Origin: Pseudomonadota bacterium
GTDB lineage: Bacteria > Pseudomonadota > Gammaproteobacteria > Steroidobacterales > Woeseiaceae
DNA length: 64,000 nt
Direction: 5' to 3'
Assembly: GCA_027618995.1 (NCBI GenBank)
Contig: JAQCGO010000003.1
Span: 106,854-170,853, forward strand
In this document: positions 39,985 through 49,287 of the stretch, one piece after another
Layout: each line of letters opens with the position of its first letter
Position numbering within the stretch: position 1 is the first letter of the stretch
The notes under the pieces: model-generated
The model's input: only the letters and a program-made list of their open reading frames with translations
Told to the model about the DNA's origin: nothing
Database searches by the model: none
Translations under genes and position numbers: made by a program

Positions 39985-40804
39985 AGCGCAAATCATCGAT
40001 CCGTTGCTGCTGGACGGGGCGACTGCGCCGGATCGGCATCACGTGCTCGTTGGCGGCGGTGAATTGCTCGCCTATTGCGCGCCAACGCCCGATGCAGATA
40101 CGGAAAACCAGGACGCGGCTGCAGTGATTCCGTACGGCCCGCAGGCCGCGGTCTTCGTTGTTGCAGATGGTGCGGGTGGACTACCGGCAGGGCGACTCGC
40201 CTCGCAAACGGCGGTCAGGGCGCTGATCGCCGAGCTCGAATCGGCCAGCGAAAAGACCATCATATTGCGCACGTCTATTCTTGATGGCATAGAGGCCGCC
40301 AATGCGGCGGTTCTGGGTCTCGGCAACGGTTCGGCGACGACGTTTACCGTGATCACGATTGAAGGATTGACGGCCCGTGCCTACCAAGTCGGCGATTCCG
40401 AGGCGATCATCGTTGGCCAGCGCGGCATTATTCGTCTGCAAACTCTCTCGCATTCGCCAACCGGGCACGCCGTAGAGGCCGGGTTCCTGGATCAGCGTGA
40501 AGCTCTTCACCACCACGATCGCCACCTGGTATCGAATTTCCTGGGCAGTGCGAACATGCGCATTGATATGGGAGCCGAAATCGGACTGCGACCGCGCGAC
40601 ACGGTGATCCTCGCCAGCGACGGCTTACTGGACAACGTGCATACCGCCGAGATCATTGAGCGTGCCCGCAAAGGCCCGCTACTCAAGGCCGCGGACGCCA
40701 TTATCGCTCTTGCACGCCGGCGCATGAACGGCACTGCCGTGGAGCAGCCGAGCAAACCTGACGACCTGTCGTTGATCCTGTTTCGCAAGCCCGGCCGACC
40801 CTGA
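39977..40804 (+). CDS. PP2C-family protein phosphatase (GTG start at 39977 overlapping the kinase)
   Basis: ENQDAAAVI, FVVADGAGGLPAG, LASDGLLDN, KPDDLSLILFR. Confidence 0.88.
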   Translation: MPEAQIIDPLLLDGATAPDRHHVLVGGGELLAYCAPTPDADTENQDAAAVIPYGPQAAVFVVADGAGGLPAGRLASQTAVRALIAELESASEKTIILRTSILDGIEAANAAVLGLGNGSATTFTVITIEGLTARAYQVGDSEAIIVGQRGIIRLQTLSHSPTGHAVEAGFLDQREALHHHDRHLVSNFLGSANMRIDMGAEIGLRPRDTVILASDGLLDNVHTAEIIERARKGPLLKAADAIIALARRRMNGTAVEQPSKPDDLSLILFRKPGRP

Positions 40805-40993
40805 ATTCAAGATTGCAAAATTATGTCAACGTGGCGCGTAGAATCCGTTTTCTGCAGCATTCGGGGGGTGTTGATCGCATGCCGTGCGCGTATTATTGTC
40901 CCCGATGGAACTCAGACACGCATTTTTAGCTCAAACCCATATATTGCGGCGGTTCCGTGACGCCACTACATATCGGTTCAAGAGGGCAGGACG

Positions 40994-42118
40994 ATGAAGC
41001 ACAGCCAAAACATTACGTCGGTACTCCGCTGGATCAAGCCGCTCTTGCTGGCTGCAGTGGCCACGCTGCTAATCGGTGCCTGCAAGTCTGAGACCAGCTC
41101 GAGCGGTGGCGCACCACCTCCGCCGGGTGGTATGCCAGGTGGCGGCATGCCGCCCCCGCCGCCTGGCGGCGGTTCTTCCGGTGGTGGCACGCCCCCGCCG
41201 TCTGGCGGCGGTTCTTCCGGTGGTGGCACGCCCCCGCCATCTGGCGGCGGTATGCCCGGGGGCGGTATGCCCATGCCCGATGGTGGCTCGTCCGGGGGCG
41301 ATGGCACTACAGGTAGTTCGGATGGCGGTGATCAAGGTTCGGGCGGCGTCGGCGCATTCCCCCCGGATGAGGGCGTTCCGCCTCCGCCCAGTGAGAGTGG
41401 CGCTGGCGGCGCTGGCGGCGAAACGAGCGACGGCGAAAGCGCCGATGGTGCCGAGGGCGACAGCTCCGGTGAGGCCGGTGGTGAGGCCGGTGCCGAATGC
41501 AGTGACACCGGGGCATTGCCCGGCGGCATCGGCGGTATGGGTGAGGCCGGGGAGTGCATAGGCGGCGGATCATCCTCAGCGGATAATGAAAACGCTGCCA
41601 GCGAGGGCAATGCCGGTTCAGCCGGTGGCGGCGCTTCAGGCGAAGCCGGTGCAGCAAACGGCGGCATGGCAGGCACCGGTGGTGCCGGCAGCGCTGGAGA
41701 GTTTCCGGAAGAAAGTGCCGAGGAACGTGCTGAGCGTCTCGGCAAGGAGCTCGAGGAATCCATCGGCGGATTCGACGAGGTCCTGATGGAAGAGCAACAG
41801 GAAATGGCTGCAGTGGGTCGCAACACAGAGGGCTTTGGCGAAGGTGCGGGCGACGGTAGCGGCGGAGGCATCAGTCTTGGTGAGCAGGCAGCCGGGTCCG
41901 GCGGCGGTATTACGATCGCCAATACCGGCCGAGCGCGAACCTCACCCACCGCGGGCATGAGTGACGAAGAAATCAGCAGTCGAACCCCGGACGATGTCGC
42001 CACCATGGTCGACGACGACATCATTGCGAGACAGTTGCGTGAATCCGCGCTGGCAGAAGAAGATCCTGCGCTTCGTGAACGTCTATGGGAGGAGTATCGC
42101 AAGTACAAGGGGATGTAG
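40994..42118 (+). CDS. Gly/Pro-rich low-complexity lipoprotein
   Basis: Signal peptide with lipobox LLIGAC; GGGSSGGGTPPPSGGG repeats; acidic helical C-terminal region SAEERAERLGKELEESIGGFDEVL. Confidence 0.75.
   Translation: MKHSQNITSVLRWIKPLLLAAVATLLIGACKSETSSSGGAPPPPGGMPGGGMPPPPPGGGSSGGGTPPPSGGGSSGGGTPPPSGGGMPGGGMPMPDGGSSGGDGTTGSSDGGDQGSGGVGAFPPDEGVPPPPSESGAGGAGGETSDGESADGAEGDSSGEAGGEAGAECSDTGALPGGIGGMGEAGECIGGGSSSADNENAASEGNAGSAGGGASGEAGAANGGMAGTGGAGSAGEFPEESAEERAERLGKELEESIGGFDEVLMEEQQEMAAVGRNTEGFGEGAGDGSGGGISLGEQAAGSGGGITIANTGRARTSPTAGMSDEEISSRTPDDVATMVDDDIIARQLRESALAEEDPALRERLWEEYRKYKGM
41163..41250 (+). repeat. 39-bp in-frame tandem repeat (about 2.2 copies) encoding SGGGSSGGGTPPP
   Basis: ctggcggcggttcttccggtggtggcacgcccccgcc begins at 41163 and 41202, partial third copy from 41241. 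Confidence 0.85.
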
Positions 42119-42127
42119 GGAGTTACT

Positions 42128-43366
42128 TTGCAAAGTATCAATCGAACGGCGCTTACGTTTGCGGCATGTTTCCTGTTGCCTGGTTGCGCCGTCAATGAAG
42201 TTATAACAGCAGAAGAAACAGAGCTGGTCGTCGCGGAAGCTGCGCCGGCCGAGGAGCTGTTGCTGGATATTGGCATTATTCCGTTTGCCGAGGGTATCGC
42301 GAAAGACAACGACCCGGCGGACAGCGGCGTGTATGAAGAAATTCGCTCGGCCGAGTCGCGCTATCTCGCGTATCACCTGAAGACCACCCTGCAGGGGTCA
42401 GGTCATTGGGGTGCCGTACGGGTCGTTCCTTCGAGCAGTGCGTTTACCGATGTGATCATCAACGGCCGGATCGAAGAGTCGGACGGAGAGTTTATTACGC
42501 TTGATGTCAGCGTCAGCGATGCGCGTGGGCAGGCCTGGTACCGCAAATCCTACGCGACTCAAACCGGTGTTTCGTCCTATTCGATCAATCGGGATCGACG
42601 CATGGATCCGTATCAAAAAGTGTTTAACGATATTGCGAACGACCTGCGTGCTTACGTCGCGCAATTGCCGCCGCAATCGGTTACGGCCATACAGCAGGTG
42701 TCGGAGTTACAGTTTTTTGCCGACATGTCGCCACAGGCTTACGGCGAGCACCTGGCAACAGACGAGACCGGCATCGTCAAGGCCGTACGTCTGCCAGCGG
42801 AGAATGATCCTGCCGTGGATCGCCTGCGGCAAATTCGCGAACGTGACCGACTTGTCGTTGACACACTCAACGAACACTACGCGAATTTCTACTATGGAAT
42901 TGCGATCCCGTACAGCGCCTGGCGCAAGACCTCACGTGAGGAGTCGATCAACTATCGGCAAGTCAAGCGTTCAGCTGCATTGCAAACGCTGATGGGGGCC
43001 GTCATTCTCGCCGGGTCATTGGCAGTGGATACTGATTCCGGTGGCCGGAGCTCGCAGCAGGTCAACAGAGACTTGCAGGCAATCGGCATTCAACAGGGAT
43101 TCGAAGCGATGATGGGTGGGTTCACACGCCGCTCGGAAGCGAGCATGCATCTCGAGTCTATTGCCGAGCTGTCGGAATCATTCGGTGCCGAGGCGGCGCC
43201 AATGGCCGTGACCGTGGAAGGCCAGTCGCGGCGGCTTACCGGCACCGCGGCCGCACAGTACGAAAGCTGGCGCCGGATTCTGAAAGAAATCTACGAATCA
43301 GAGACCGGGTTTGTTGAGGTCGCCGAAGATAGTGCTCCGGAGCGTATCCCCGAACCCACGGGATAA
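42128..43366 (+). CDS. Lipoprotein of unknown function (paralogue of 1372..2379), TTG start
   Basis: Lipobox FLLPGC; WGAVRVVPSSSAFTDVIINGRIEESDGE; YESWRRILKEIYESET. Confidence 0.75.
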   Translation: MQSINRTALTFAACFLLPGCAVNEVITAEETELVVAEAAPAEELLLDIGIIPFAEGIAKDNDPADSGVYEEIRSAESRYLAYHLKTTLQGSGHWGAVRVVPSSSAFTDVIINGRIEESDGEFITLDVSVSDARGQAWYRKSYATQTGVSSYSINRDRRMDPYQKVFNDIANDLRAYVAQLPPQSVTAIQQVSELQFFADMSPQAYGEHLATDETGIVKAVRLPAENDPAVDRLRQIRERDRLVVDTLNEHYANFYYGIAIPYSAWRKTSREESINYRQVKRSAALQTLMGAVILAGSLAVDTDSGGRSSQQVNRDLQAIGIQQGFEAMMGGFTRRSEASMHLESIAELSESFGAEAAPMAVTVEGQSRRLTGTAAAQYESWRRILKEIYESETGFVEVAEDSAPERIPEPTG

Positions 43367-43375
43367 GCGATCGGA

Positions 43376-45718
43376 GTGATACCAGACCTGCAAAAAGGCA
43401 CCGAGCTCGCCGGCCGGTATACGCTGCTGCGAACGCTTGGGACAGGTGCGGACACGCAAACCTGGCTGGCTACCGATCGCATGACGCGCGCATCAGTTGC
43501 TCTAAAGATTCGCCGCGGCGAGCGTATTTCACCCGAAGTATTGCGTAAGGAATGGCAAACCAGCCTGCGTCTTATGCATTCGCATATTGTGCGCGTGTTT
43601 GAATTCCACGATGAGCCGGGCTGCACGTTTTACAGCTTGCAGTTCATCGATGGCGCTGATATCAGCGCACTCAGCGGCGCGCCGTTGGCCGACGTTTTGC
43701 CGTCATTGGCCCTGCTGGCTGACGCGCTGCGATATGTGCATCGCAAAGGCCTCGTACATCGCGATATCAAAGCCAGCAATGTCCTGCTGGATCGAAACGG
43801 TGCGCCGTATCTGAGTGATTTTGGCGCAGCGATTTTTGCGGAGACGTCGGCGGCGGGTGGCTCGCTGATTGCGGCCAGCCCGCAGAGCATCGATGGCGCT
43901 GCGGCCAGCCCGGCGGACGACATTTTTGCGCTGGGCGGGCTGATCTACGAACTGGTCGCGGGCCGTTCGCCGTATTCGTCAGCAAATACGGCCGACGATA
44001 TTCGGCACGTGACTCCGCCAACCTTGATCGCGGCCTCGGGCGAGCCGATAAGCCCGGATCTGCAGGCATTGCTGCAGAGCATGCTGGCCATGGACGCTGC
44101 AGTCCGTCCGGATGCCGCCACTGTGGTGCAACAACTATCACTGGCCGGGTACCCGGGCGCCCCGGCGCCCGCGAAATACGTCGGCGGTGCGCCGACCGCG
44201 GGCCCGGAAATTATCGCGGCGCAAACACAGGCACGTTCAAAACCGACGCTCACTGTGAAGAGCGGCGCTGCGGCAACGACGCAGCGCTCATCCGGTATCA
44301 GTGCGCGTACTCTCGGCATCAGCCTGGCCGTCCTTTTGGTGATTCTGCTGGGCGTTGTTTTCATATTGCCGAACACGGTGCCGGACGATTCGGTTCCCGG
44401 GCAAGGCGAAGATGCCGTCGCAGGCACGACGGAAGTCGAACCGCAGGCAATAGAGGCTGCGCCGCCTGCCACGCCCGGGCGCGACGAGCGCGTGGTTTCC
44501 CGCGGTTCGACCGAAGCTATCCTGGGCCAGCTGCTGTCAATGATGGCAACACTTGAGAGCCGCGCCGTGCAGCGCTGGGGCGGGCTGCGTTACAAGCAGG
44601 CACAGGAAATCTATGCGGCGGGCGATGCCGCTTATCTGCTGCGCGACTACGCAACCGCCAGCGACCACTATCGCGAAGCGATCGCTGTGGTCGAGCCTCT
44701 GCTCGACGAGGTGGATGCGATATTCGCAAGTACTTATGCGGCAGCCGGACAGGCGCTCGAAAATGCAAATACGGCTGATGCGTTGCGCCTGTTTGAGTTG
44801 GCCGCCGCAATCAGTTCGGGCCATGCGGGTGCGCAGGCAGGTCTCGTGCGCGCCAGGAACCTCGACACTGTGCTGTCTTTGACTGAGCAGGGCCTCGCTT
44901 TCGAGAGAAATCTGGAGTTATCCGCGGCGCGGCAAAACTTCGAACGCGCGGTGACCATCGATCCTGAGTGGCAGCCTGCGCAGGATGCCCTTGCGCGCGT
45001 CACCGAGACCCTGCGGCAAATGGAATTCGACCTGCGCATGACCGAGGGATTGAATGCCATTGCGGATGCTCAGTTCGAGGTGGCGCGCGCCGCATTCCGC
45101 ATGGCGCAGGCACTCGATCCGGCGTCGCCTGAACCGGCTGACGGATTGATGCAGGTGGACCAGGAGATCCACCTCGATCGAATCCGGGTGCTGGAGCAGC
45201 AGGCACAAACGGAAGAGCAGAACGAACAATGGGAGACCGCTGTCGAAACCTACGAGAGCATTCTCGAGATTGATACCAACCTGGTTTTCGCACAGCAGGG
45301 GCTGGTTCGGGCGCAGCAAATGCTGGCGCTGCATAATCAACTCGAAACATACATCGCGGACCCGGACGGCCTGAGTGCGCCGGCAACCATGCGCAGGGCG
45401 ACCACGCTGGTCGTCGACATCACGCGCATGCCGGTCGTCGGTGCGCGCCTGGCCGACCAGCGCGATGAATTGTCGCGATTGCTGAAACGCGCCGCGACGC
45501 CCTTGCGCGTGGAGCTTGTGTCCGACAACGCCACCGATGTCTCGGTCTACAAAGTTGCTAAACTCGGCCACTTTGCTGCGCATGCGCTGGAGCTGCGGCC
45601 CGGCAAGTACGTCGTGGTTGGCAGCCGGCCAGGATTTCGCGATGTGCGCATCGAATTCAGTGTCGGGCCGGAAATTGAGGCAAAGCCAATAGTCGTTCGC
45701 TGTGAGGAAGCGATTTGA
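43376..45718 (+). CDS. Transmembrane Ser/Thr protein kinase with C-terminal TPR region
   Basis: VALKIRRGE, GLVHRDIKASNVLLD, YLSDFGAAIF; TM ISLAVLLVILLGVVFIL; TPR-like repeats after it. Confidence 0.92.
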   Translation: MIPDLQKGTELAGRYTLLRTLGTGADTQTWLATDRMTRASVALKIRRGERISPEVLRKEWQTSLRLMHSHIVRVFEFHDEPGCTFYSLQFIDGADISALSGAPLADVLPSLALLADALRYVHRKGLVHRDIKASNVLLDRNGAPYLSDFGAAIFAETSAAGGSLIAASPQSIDGAAASPADDIFALGGLIYELVAGRSPYSSANTADDIRHVTPPTLIAASGEPISPDLQALLQSMLAMDAAVRPDAATVVQQLSLAGYPGAPAPAKYVGGAPTAGPEIIAAQTQARSKPTLTVKSGAAATTQRSSGISARTLGISLAVLLVILLGVVFILPNTVPDDSVPGQGEDAVAGTTEVEPQAIEAAPPATPGRDERVVSRGSTEAILGQLLSMMATLESRAVQRWGGLRYKQAQEIYAAGDAAYLLRDYATASDHYREAIAVVEPLLDEVDAIFASTYAAAGQALENANTADALRLFELAAAISSGHAGAQAGLVRARNLDTVLSLTEQGLAFERNLELSAARQNFERAVTIDPEWQPAQDALARVTETLRQMEFDLRMTEGLNAIADAQFEVARAAFRMAQALDPASPEPADGLMQVDQEIHLDRIRVLEQQAQTEEQNEQWETAVETYESILEIDTNLVFAQQGLVRAQQMLALHNQLETYIADPDGLSAPATMRRATTLVVDITRMPVVGARLADQRDELSRLLKRAATPLRVELVSDNATDVSVYKVAKLGHFAAHALELRPGKYVVVGSRPGFRDVRIEFSVGPEIEAKPIVVRCEEAI

Positions 45719-48141
45719 GATTCGATCACCTGATTATCAAGGACGTCAGCGGCGAACGACGCGTAGCTGCCGCCAGCCTGCCGTTGCGAGTCGGCACGGG
45801 CAGTGACTGTGAATTGCGCTTGCCAGGGCCTGGCGGTGGACCGATCGTACTGCTCGACTTGCTGGATGGTGCGCCATTTGTGCAGCCTGTTGGTCGAGAC
45901 TCCAGCCTGCAGCTTAATGGCGAGCCGTTGTTGTCGAGCCGCCGGCTCGAAAATGCCGATCAGCTTGAGTTTTTCGGCAGTCGAATTCGTGTGCTTGCAA
46001 CGGACGGGCGGCTGGTACTCGAGGTGCGCCTTGAGGACAGTGCCTACGTTACGCGTCCGCCAGAACTGGCCGATGCGGAGACAACGACCACCGAGGAGAC
46101 GATCGCGCCGACCGCTTTTCAGCGCGCCAGCAAAACGCAGGCAAGCATTGTCGTTGCACGCCACAGCCCCCTGAAAACCATCGTCGGTGGAGGTTTCGCC
46201 GTGTTATTGATCGCGTCCTATCTGCTCTTTAGTGCGCGGTCGATTCAGTTCGATGTTGACCCCGAGAGCCCCGACGATATTGATATCGCGGGCGGCTGGT
46301 TCCGTTTGCCGCTGGGTGATCGGGTGTTGTTGCGCCGTGGTGAGTACACGGCCAATGTCCGGAAGCAGGGCTACTATGACGTCAGTCAGGCATTCACGGT
46401 CGGCGACGAGCCGAGTATGCGCATTGTGCTAAGCATGCGTCGTTTGCCAGGCCGCCTCGCCGTTACCACGGAACCCTTCGTCGATGCTGCCGTGTCGATA
46501 GACAATGGACCCATCGGCAAGGTGCCCTATGGACCGACCGAACTGCAGCCCGGCCAGCACAGCATCAGCGTGCAGGCCGATCGCTTTTTGCCGTTTAATG
46601 ATGTCATCGAGATTGCCGGGCTGGACCGGGAAGAGCTGCTGACCGTGCAACTGGTACCGCGCTGGTCGGAGGTATCTCTGACCTCCGATCCCGCCGGCGC
46701 CTCGATATATGTTGGCGATGCCGAGCTGGGCGTAACCCCGGCTACGATCCAGTTGCTCGAAGGTACGCATCAAATCAGTGTCCTGCTGGCTGGTTTCGCC
46801 GCCTGGGATGGCGTCGTCACGGCAATCCCGAACGTCGCACAGACGTTGCCACCCATTGCCCTGCAGCCGGCCAATGCCAGGTTGCAGGTCACGACAATTC
46901 CGCGCGCTGCCAACGTGACCGTCGACGGTCGATACCGCGGTCAGTCGCCAATTACCCTGGCTTTGTCGCCCGGCGTCGACTACGTGATCGGTCTGTCCAA
47001 GGCGGGCTACGGTTCGGCGAGTCGCAAGGTACGCCTCGCGGCGGCGGCAAGCGACTCGATCACCGTGGATTTGTCGGCGCGTACGGGCAGGGTTACCGTC
47101 AACGTGTCGCCCGCCGATGCGGTGATCTACGTTGATGGCGCGGCGCGCAGCCAGGGTTCGGTCACGCTCGACCTGAGTTCGGCGCCGCACACGATTGTTG
47201 TGAAGAAAGACGGTCATGAAAGCTGGTCGCGCTCGGTGACGCCGCGACCCGGTTACCCGCAGACGCTGACCGCACATTTGCGCTCGCTGCAGGAAATCGA
47301 GCGCGCGAAAATTCAACTGACACAAAAGACGGCGTCGGAGCAGATTCTGCGACGCATCGAACCGGGCACTTTCACCATGGGCTCATCGCGTGCCGACCCG
47401 GGGCGTCGCGCCAACGAGGTACTGGTGCCGGTCACTATTTCACGGCCTTACCTGATCAGCGTGCGCGAGGTCAGTAACAAGGAGTTTTCGCAGTTCCGTG
47501 CCAATCACGATTCGGGCAGCGACATTCACGCGGCCATGTCCGGCGATGCGAACCCGGTTGCACAAGTGACCTGGGCCGATGCCGCTGAATATTGTAACTG
47601 GCTGAGCGCAATCGAAGGTCTGCAGCCCTCGTACGAGCAAAAGTTCGGTCAGTGGGCGGCGATTCGACCGCTGACCAATGGCTACCGGCTGCCGACTGAA
47701 GCCGAATGGGTCTGGGCCATTCGTTACTCCGGTACCGTAACAGCCCCCAGGTTTGCCTGGGGTCCGTCCATGCCGCCTAAAAACAGCTCCGGCAATTTTG
47801 CCGATCGTTCGGCCTCCGATCTCGTGCCAACCATCATCCCGCGATTCGATGACGGATTCGCCGCAACGGCGCCGACCGGCCTGTTCACGGCCAGCCCCAT
47901 CGGCATTTATGACGGTAGCGGCAACGTTGCTGAATGGGTCAATGACTTCTACAGTGTGCCGACACCGGGCCTGAAGACGCCGCTGCGGGATCCACTGGGT
48001 CCGGAACAGGGCCAAACCTACGTTATCCGTGGTTCATCGTGGCGGCACGCCGGCGAAACCGAGTTGCGGCTCAGTTACCGCGACTACGGTAACGAGGCAC
48101 GCAGCGACGTGGGTTTTCGCATAGCCCGGAACCTGGATTGA
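45715..48141 (+). CDS. FHA-like + TM + PEGA repeats + C-terminal FGE/sulfatase-modifying-factor fold protein
   Basis: RVGTGSDCELRLPGPGG...; TM TIVGGGFAVLLIASYLLF; PEGA units (SLTSDPAGASIYVGDAELGVTPATIQLLEGTHQISV); RIEPGTFTMGSSRADPG...GNVAEWVNDFY...VIRGSSWRHAGE. Confidence 0.88.
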   Translation: MRFDHLIIKDVSGERRVAAASLPLRVGTGSDCELRLPGPGGGPIVLLDLLDGAPFVQPVGRDSSLQLNGEPLLSSRRLENADQLEFFGSRIRVLATDGRLVLEVRLEDSAYVTRPPELADAETTTTEETIAPTAFQRASKTQASIVVARHSPLKTIVGGGFAVLLIASYLLFSARSIQFDVDPESPDDIDIAGGWFRLPLGDRVLLRRGEYTANVRKQGYYDVSQAFTVGDEPSMRIVLSMRRLPGRLAVTTEPFVDAAVSIDNGPIGKVPYGPTELQPGQHSISVQADRFLPFNDVIEIAGLDREELLTVQLVPRWSEVSLTSDPAGASIYVGDAELGVTPATIQLLEGTHQISVLLAGFAAWDGVVTAIPNVAQTLPPIALQPANARLQVTTIPRAANVTVDGRYRGQSPITLALSPGVDYVIGLSKAGYGSASRKVRLAAAASDSITVDLSARTGRVTVNVSPADAVIYVDGAARSQGSVTLDLSSAPHTIVVKKDGHESWSRSVTPRPGYPQTLTAHLRSLQEIERAKIQLTQKTASEQILRRIEPGTFTMGSSRADPGRRANEVLVPVTISRPYLISVREVSNKEFSQFRANHDSGSDIHAAMSGDANPVAQVTWADAAEYCNWLSAIEGLQPSYEQKFGQWAAIRPLTNGYRLPTEAEWVWAIRYSGTVTAPRFAWGPSMPPKNSSGNFADRSASDLVPTIIPRFDDGFAATAPTGLFTASPIGIYDGSGNVAEWVNDFYSVPTPGLKTPLRDPLGPEQGQTYVIRGSSWRHAGETELRLSYRDYGNEARSDVGFRIARNLD

Positions 48142-48210
48142 AATTTCGTGCGACAATCGGCGTCGCTGACGGTCTATGGGTTATAGCGTGAATTACGAGG
48201 AGGGATCCGC

Positions 48211-48459
48211 ATGCGTTCGATGTTGCTGCTGATGTCTGTTGCATTGCTCGGTCTGCCGGCCTGGGCTCAGGAAGACGGTGTATCGGAGACGACGGCAACT
48301 GAGGATGCGACCGTCGAAACGGAGCCCGCTGTCGAGCCGGAGACAACGGAAGAGCCAGTCGTTGACGATGTGTTCTACCAGGATGTCGACGACAAGGACT
48401 TTCGTCCCAGCGAAGACATCCCGGCCGACCAATCCATTACCTTTCCCAGCGATATCTAG
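48211..48459 (+). CDS. Small acidic exported protein
   Basis: Signal peptide MLLLMSVALLGLPAWA followed by E/T-rich spacer and FRPSEDIPADQSITFPSDI tail. Confidence 0.65.
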   Translation: MRSMLLLMSVALLGLPAWAQEDGVSETTATEDATVETEPAVEPETTEEPVVDDVFYQDVDDKDFRPSEDIPADQSITFPSDI

Positions 48460-48474
48460 CGCAAACTGACACCT

Positions 48475-49275
48475 ATGAAAAAGAAGACAATACCGTTCGA
48501 ATTCGTTTACCAGCTTTTTGCGCTGATCATCGCGATTATTGTGGTGCATGCATATTATGTGTCGGTTGTGCTTCCGAATGCCAAACAAGCCATCGAAGAG
48601 CAGAACCTTGCAGCCAAGGCGGACCCGGACTACGTCCGTGAACGAGTGGTCTCGGTGCTCATCAAAGACCCTGAGCAGGAGTCGTGTTTCATTCTCGGCA
48701 TCTGGGCGTTCGCGATCATGGGATACAAGGGACTCCTGACGGTTCGCGAACGCCGCCTGCTGGATGTCGACCTCGTACCGGTGGCCGACGGTATGCGCAT
48801 ACTGCCGGAGGACACACGCGAATTCGCACGCCAGGTCGAGCAATTACCCGAAGATCGCCAGGATCTGCTGTTGCCACGCGCGCTGCTTGGCGCGCTGCGG
48901 CGCTTCAGTTCGACACGGAACATTCAGGACGTATCGAGTACCACGCACACAATTTGTGAAAATGAAGCGGAGCGACTTGAGTCCGAGTTATCCATGATTC
49001 GCTACATTTCGTGGGCAATTCCTTCCATCGGTTTTATCGGTACCGTGCGTGGTATCGGCGAGGCGCTCGCGCAAGCCGACAAAGCCATGCTGGGGGATAT
49101 CGCCGGTGTAACGCAGAGCCTGGGTGTGGCGTTCAACTCAACGTTCATCGCGTTGTTAATCAGTATTGTTCTGATGTTCCTTGTCCACCAGCTGCAGTTG
49201 TTGCAGGAGCGGCTGGTGTTTGACAGCGAAAATTACGTGAATGACAAGTTGATCCGCCACATGAAGGCGGACTAG
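48475..49275 (+). CDS. MotA/TolQ/ExbB-family proton channel protein
   Basis: Four TM helices; ISWAIPSIGFIGTVRGIGEAL...VTQSLGVAFNSTFIALLISIVLMF signature. Confidence 0.9.
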   Translation: MKKKTIPFEFVYQLFALIIAIIVVHAYYVSVVLPNAKQAIEEQNLAAKADPDYVRERVVSVLIKDPEQESCFILGIWAFAIMGYKGLLTVRERRLLDVDLVPVADGMRILPEDTREFARQVEQLPEDRQDLLLPRALLGALRRFSSTRNIQDVSSTTHTICENEAERLESELSMIRYISWAIPSIGFIGTVRGIGEALAQADKAMLGDIAGVTQSLGVAFNSTFIALLISIVLMFLVHQLQLLQERLVFDSENYVNDKLIRHMKAD

Positions 49276-49287
49276 CGGCAACTCACA

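Noticed and set aside
40804-40993. Sigma-70 promoter for the system upstream of 40994
   Set aside because: A 190 bp gap suggests a promoter, but candidate boxes (TTGCAA/TAGAAT, TTGATC/TATTAT) have poor spacing (20 and 14 bp); not called.
41163-41250. Short repeats considered as a CRISPR array
   Set aside because: Adjacent 39-bp units without spacers, in frame within a coding gene.
41332-42309. 325 aa Pro/Ser-rich minus-strand ORF
   Set aside because: Mirror of the Gly-rich lipoprotein gene; composition artefact.
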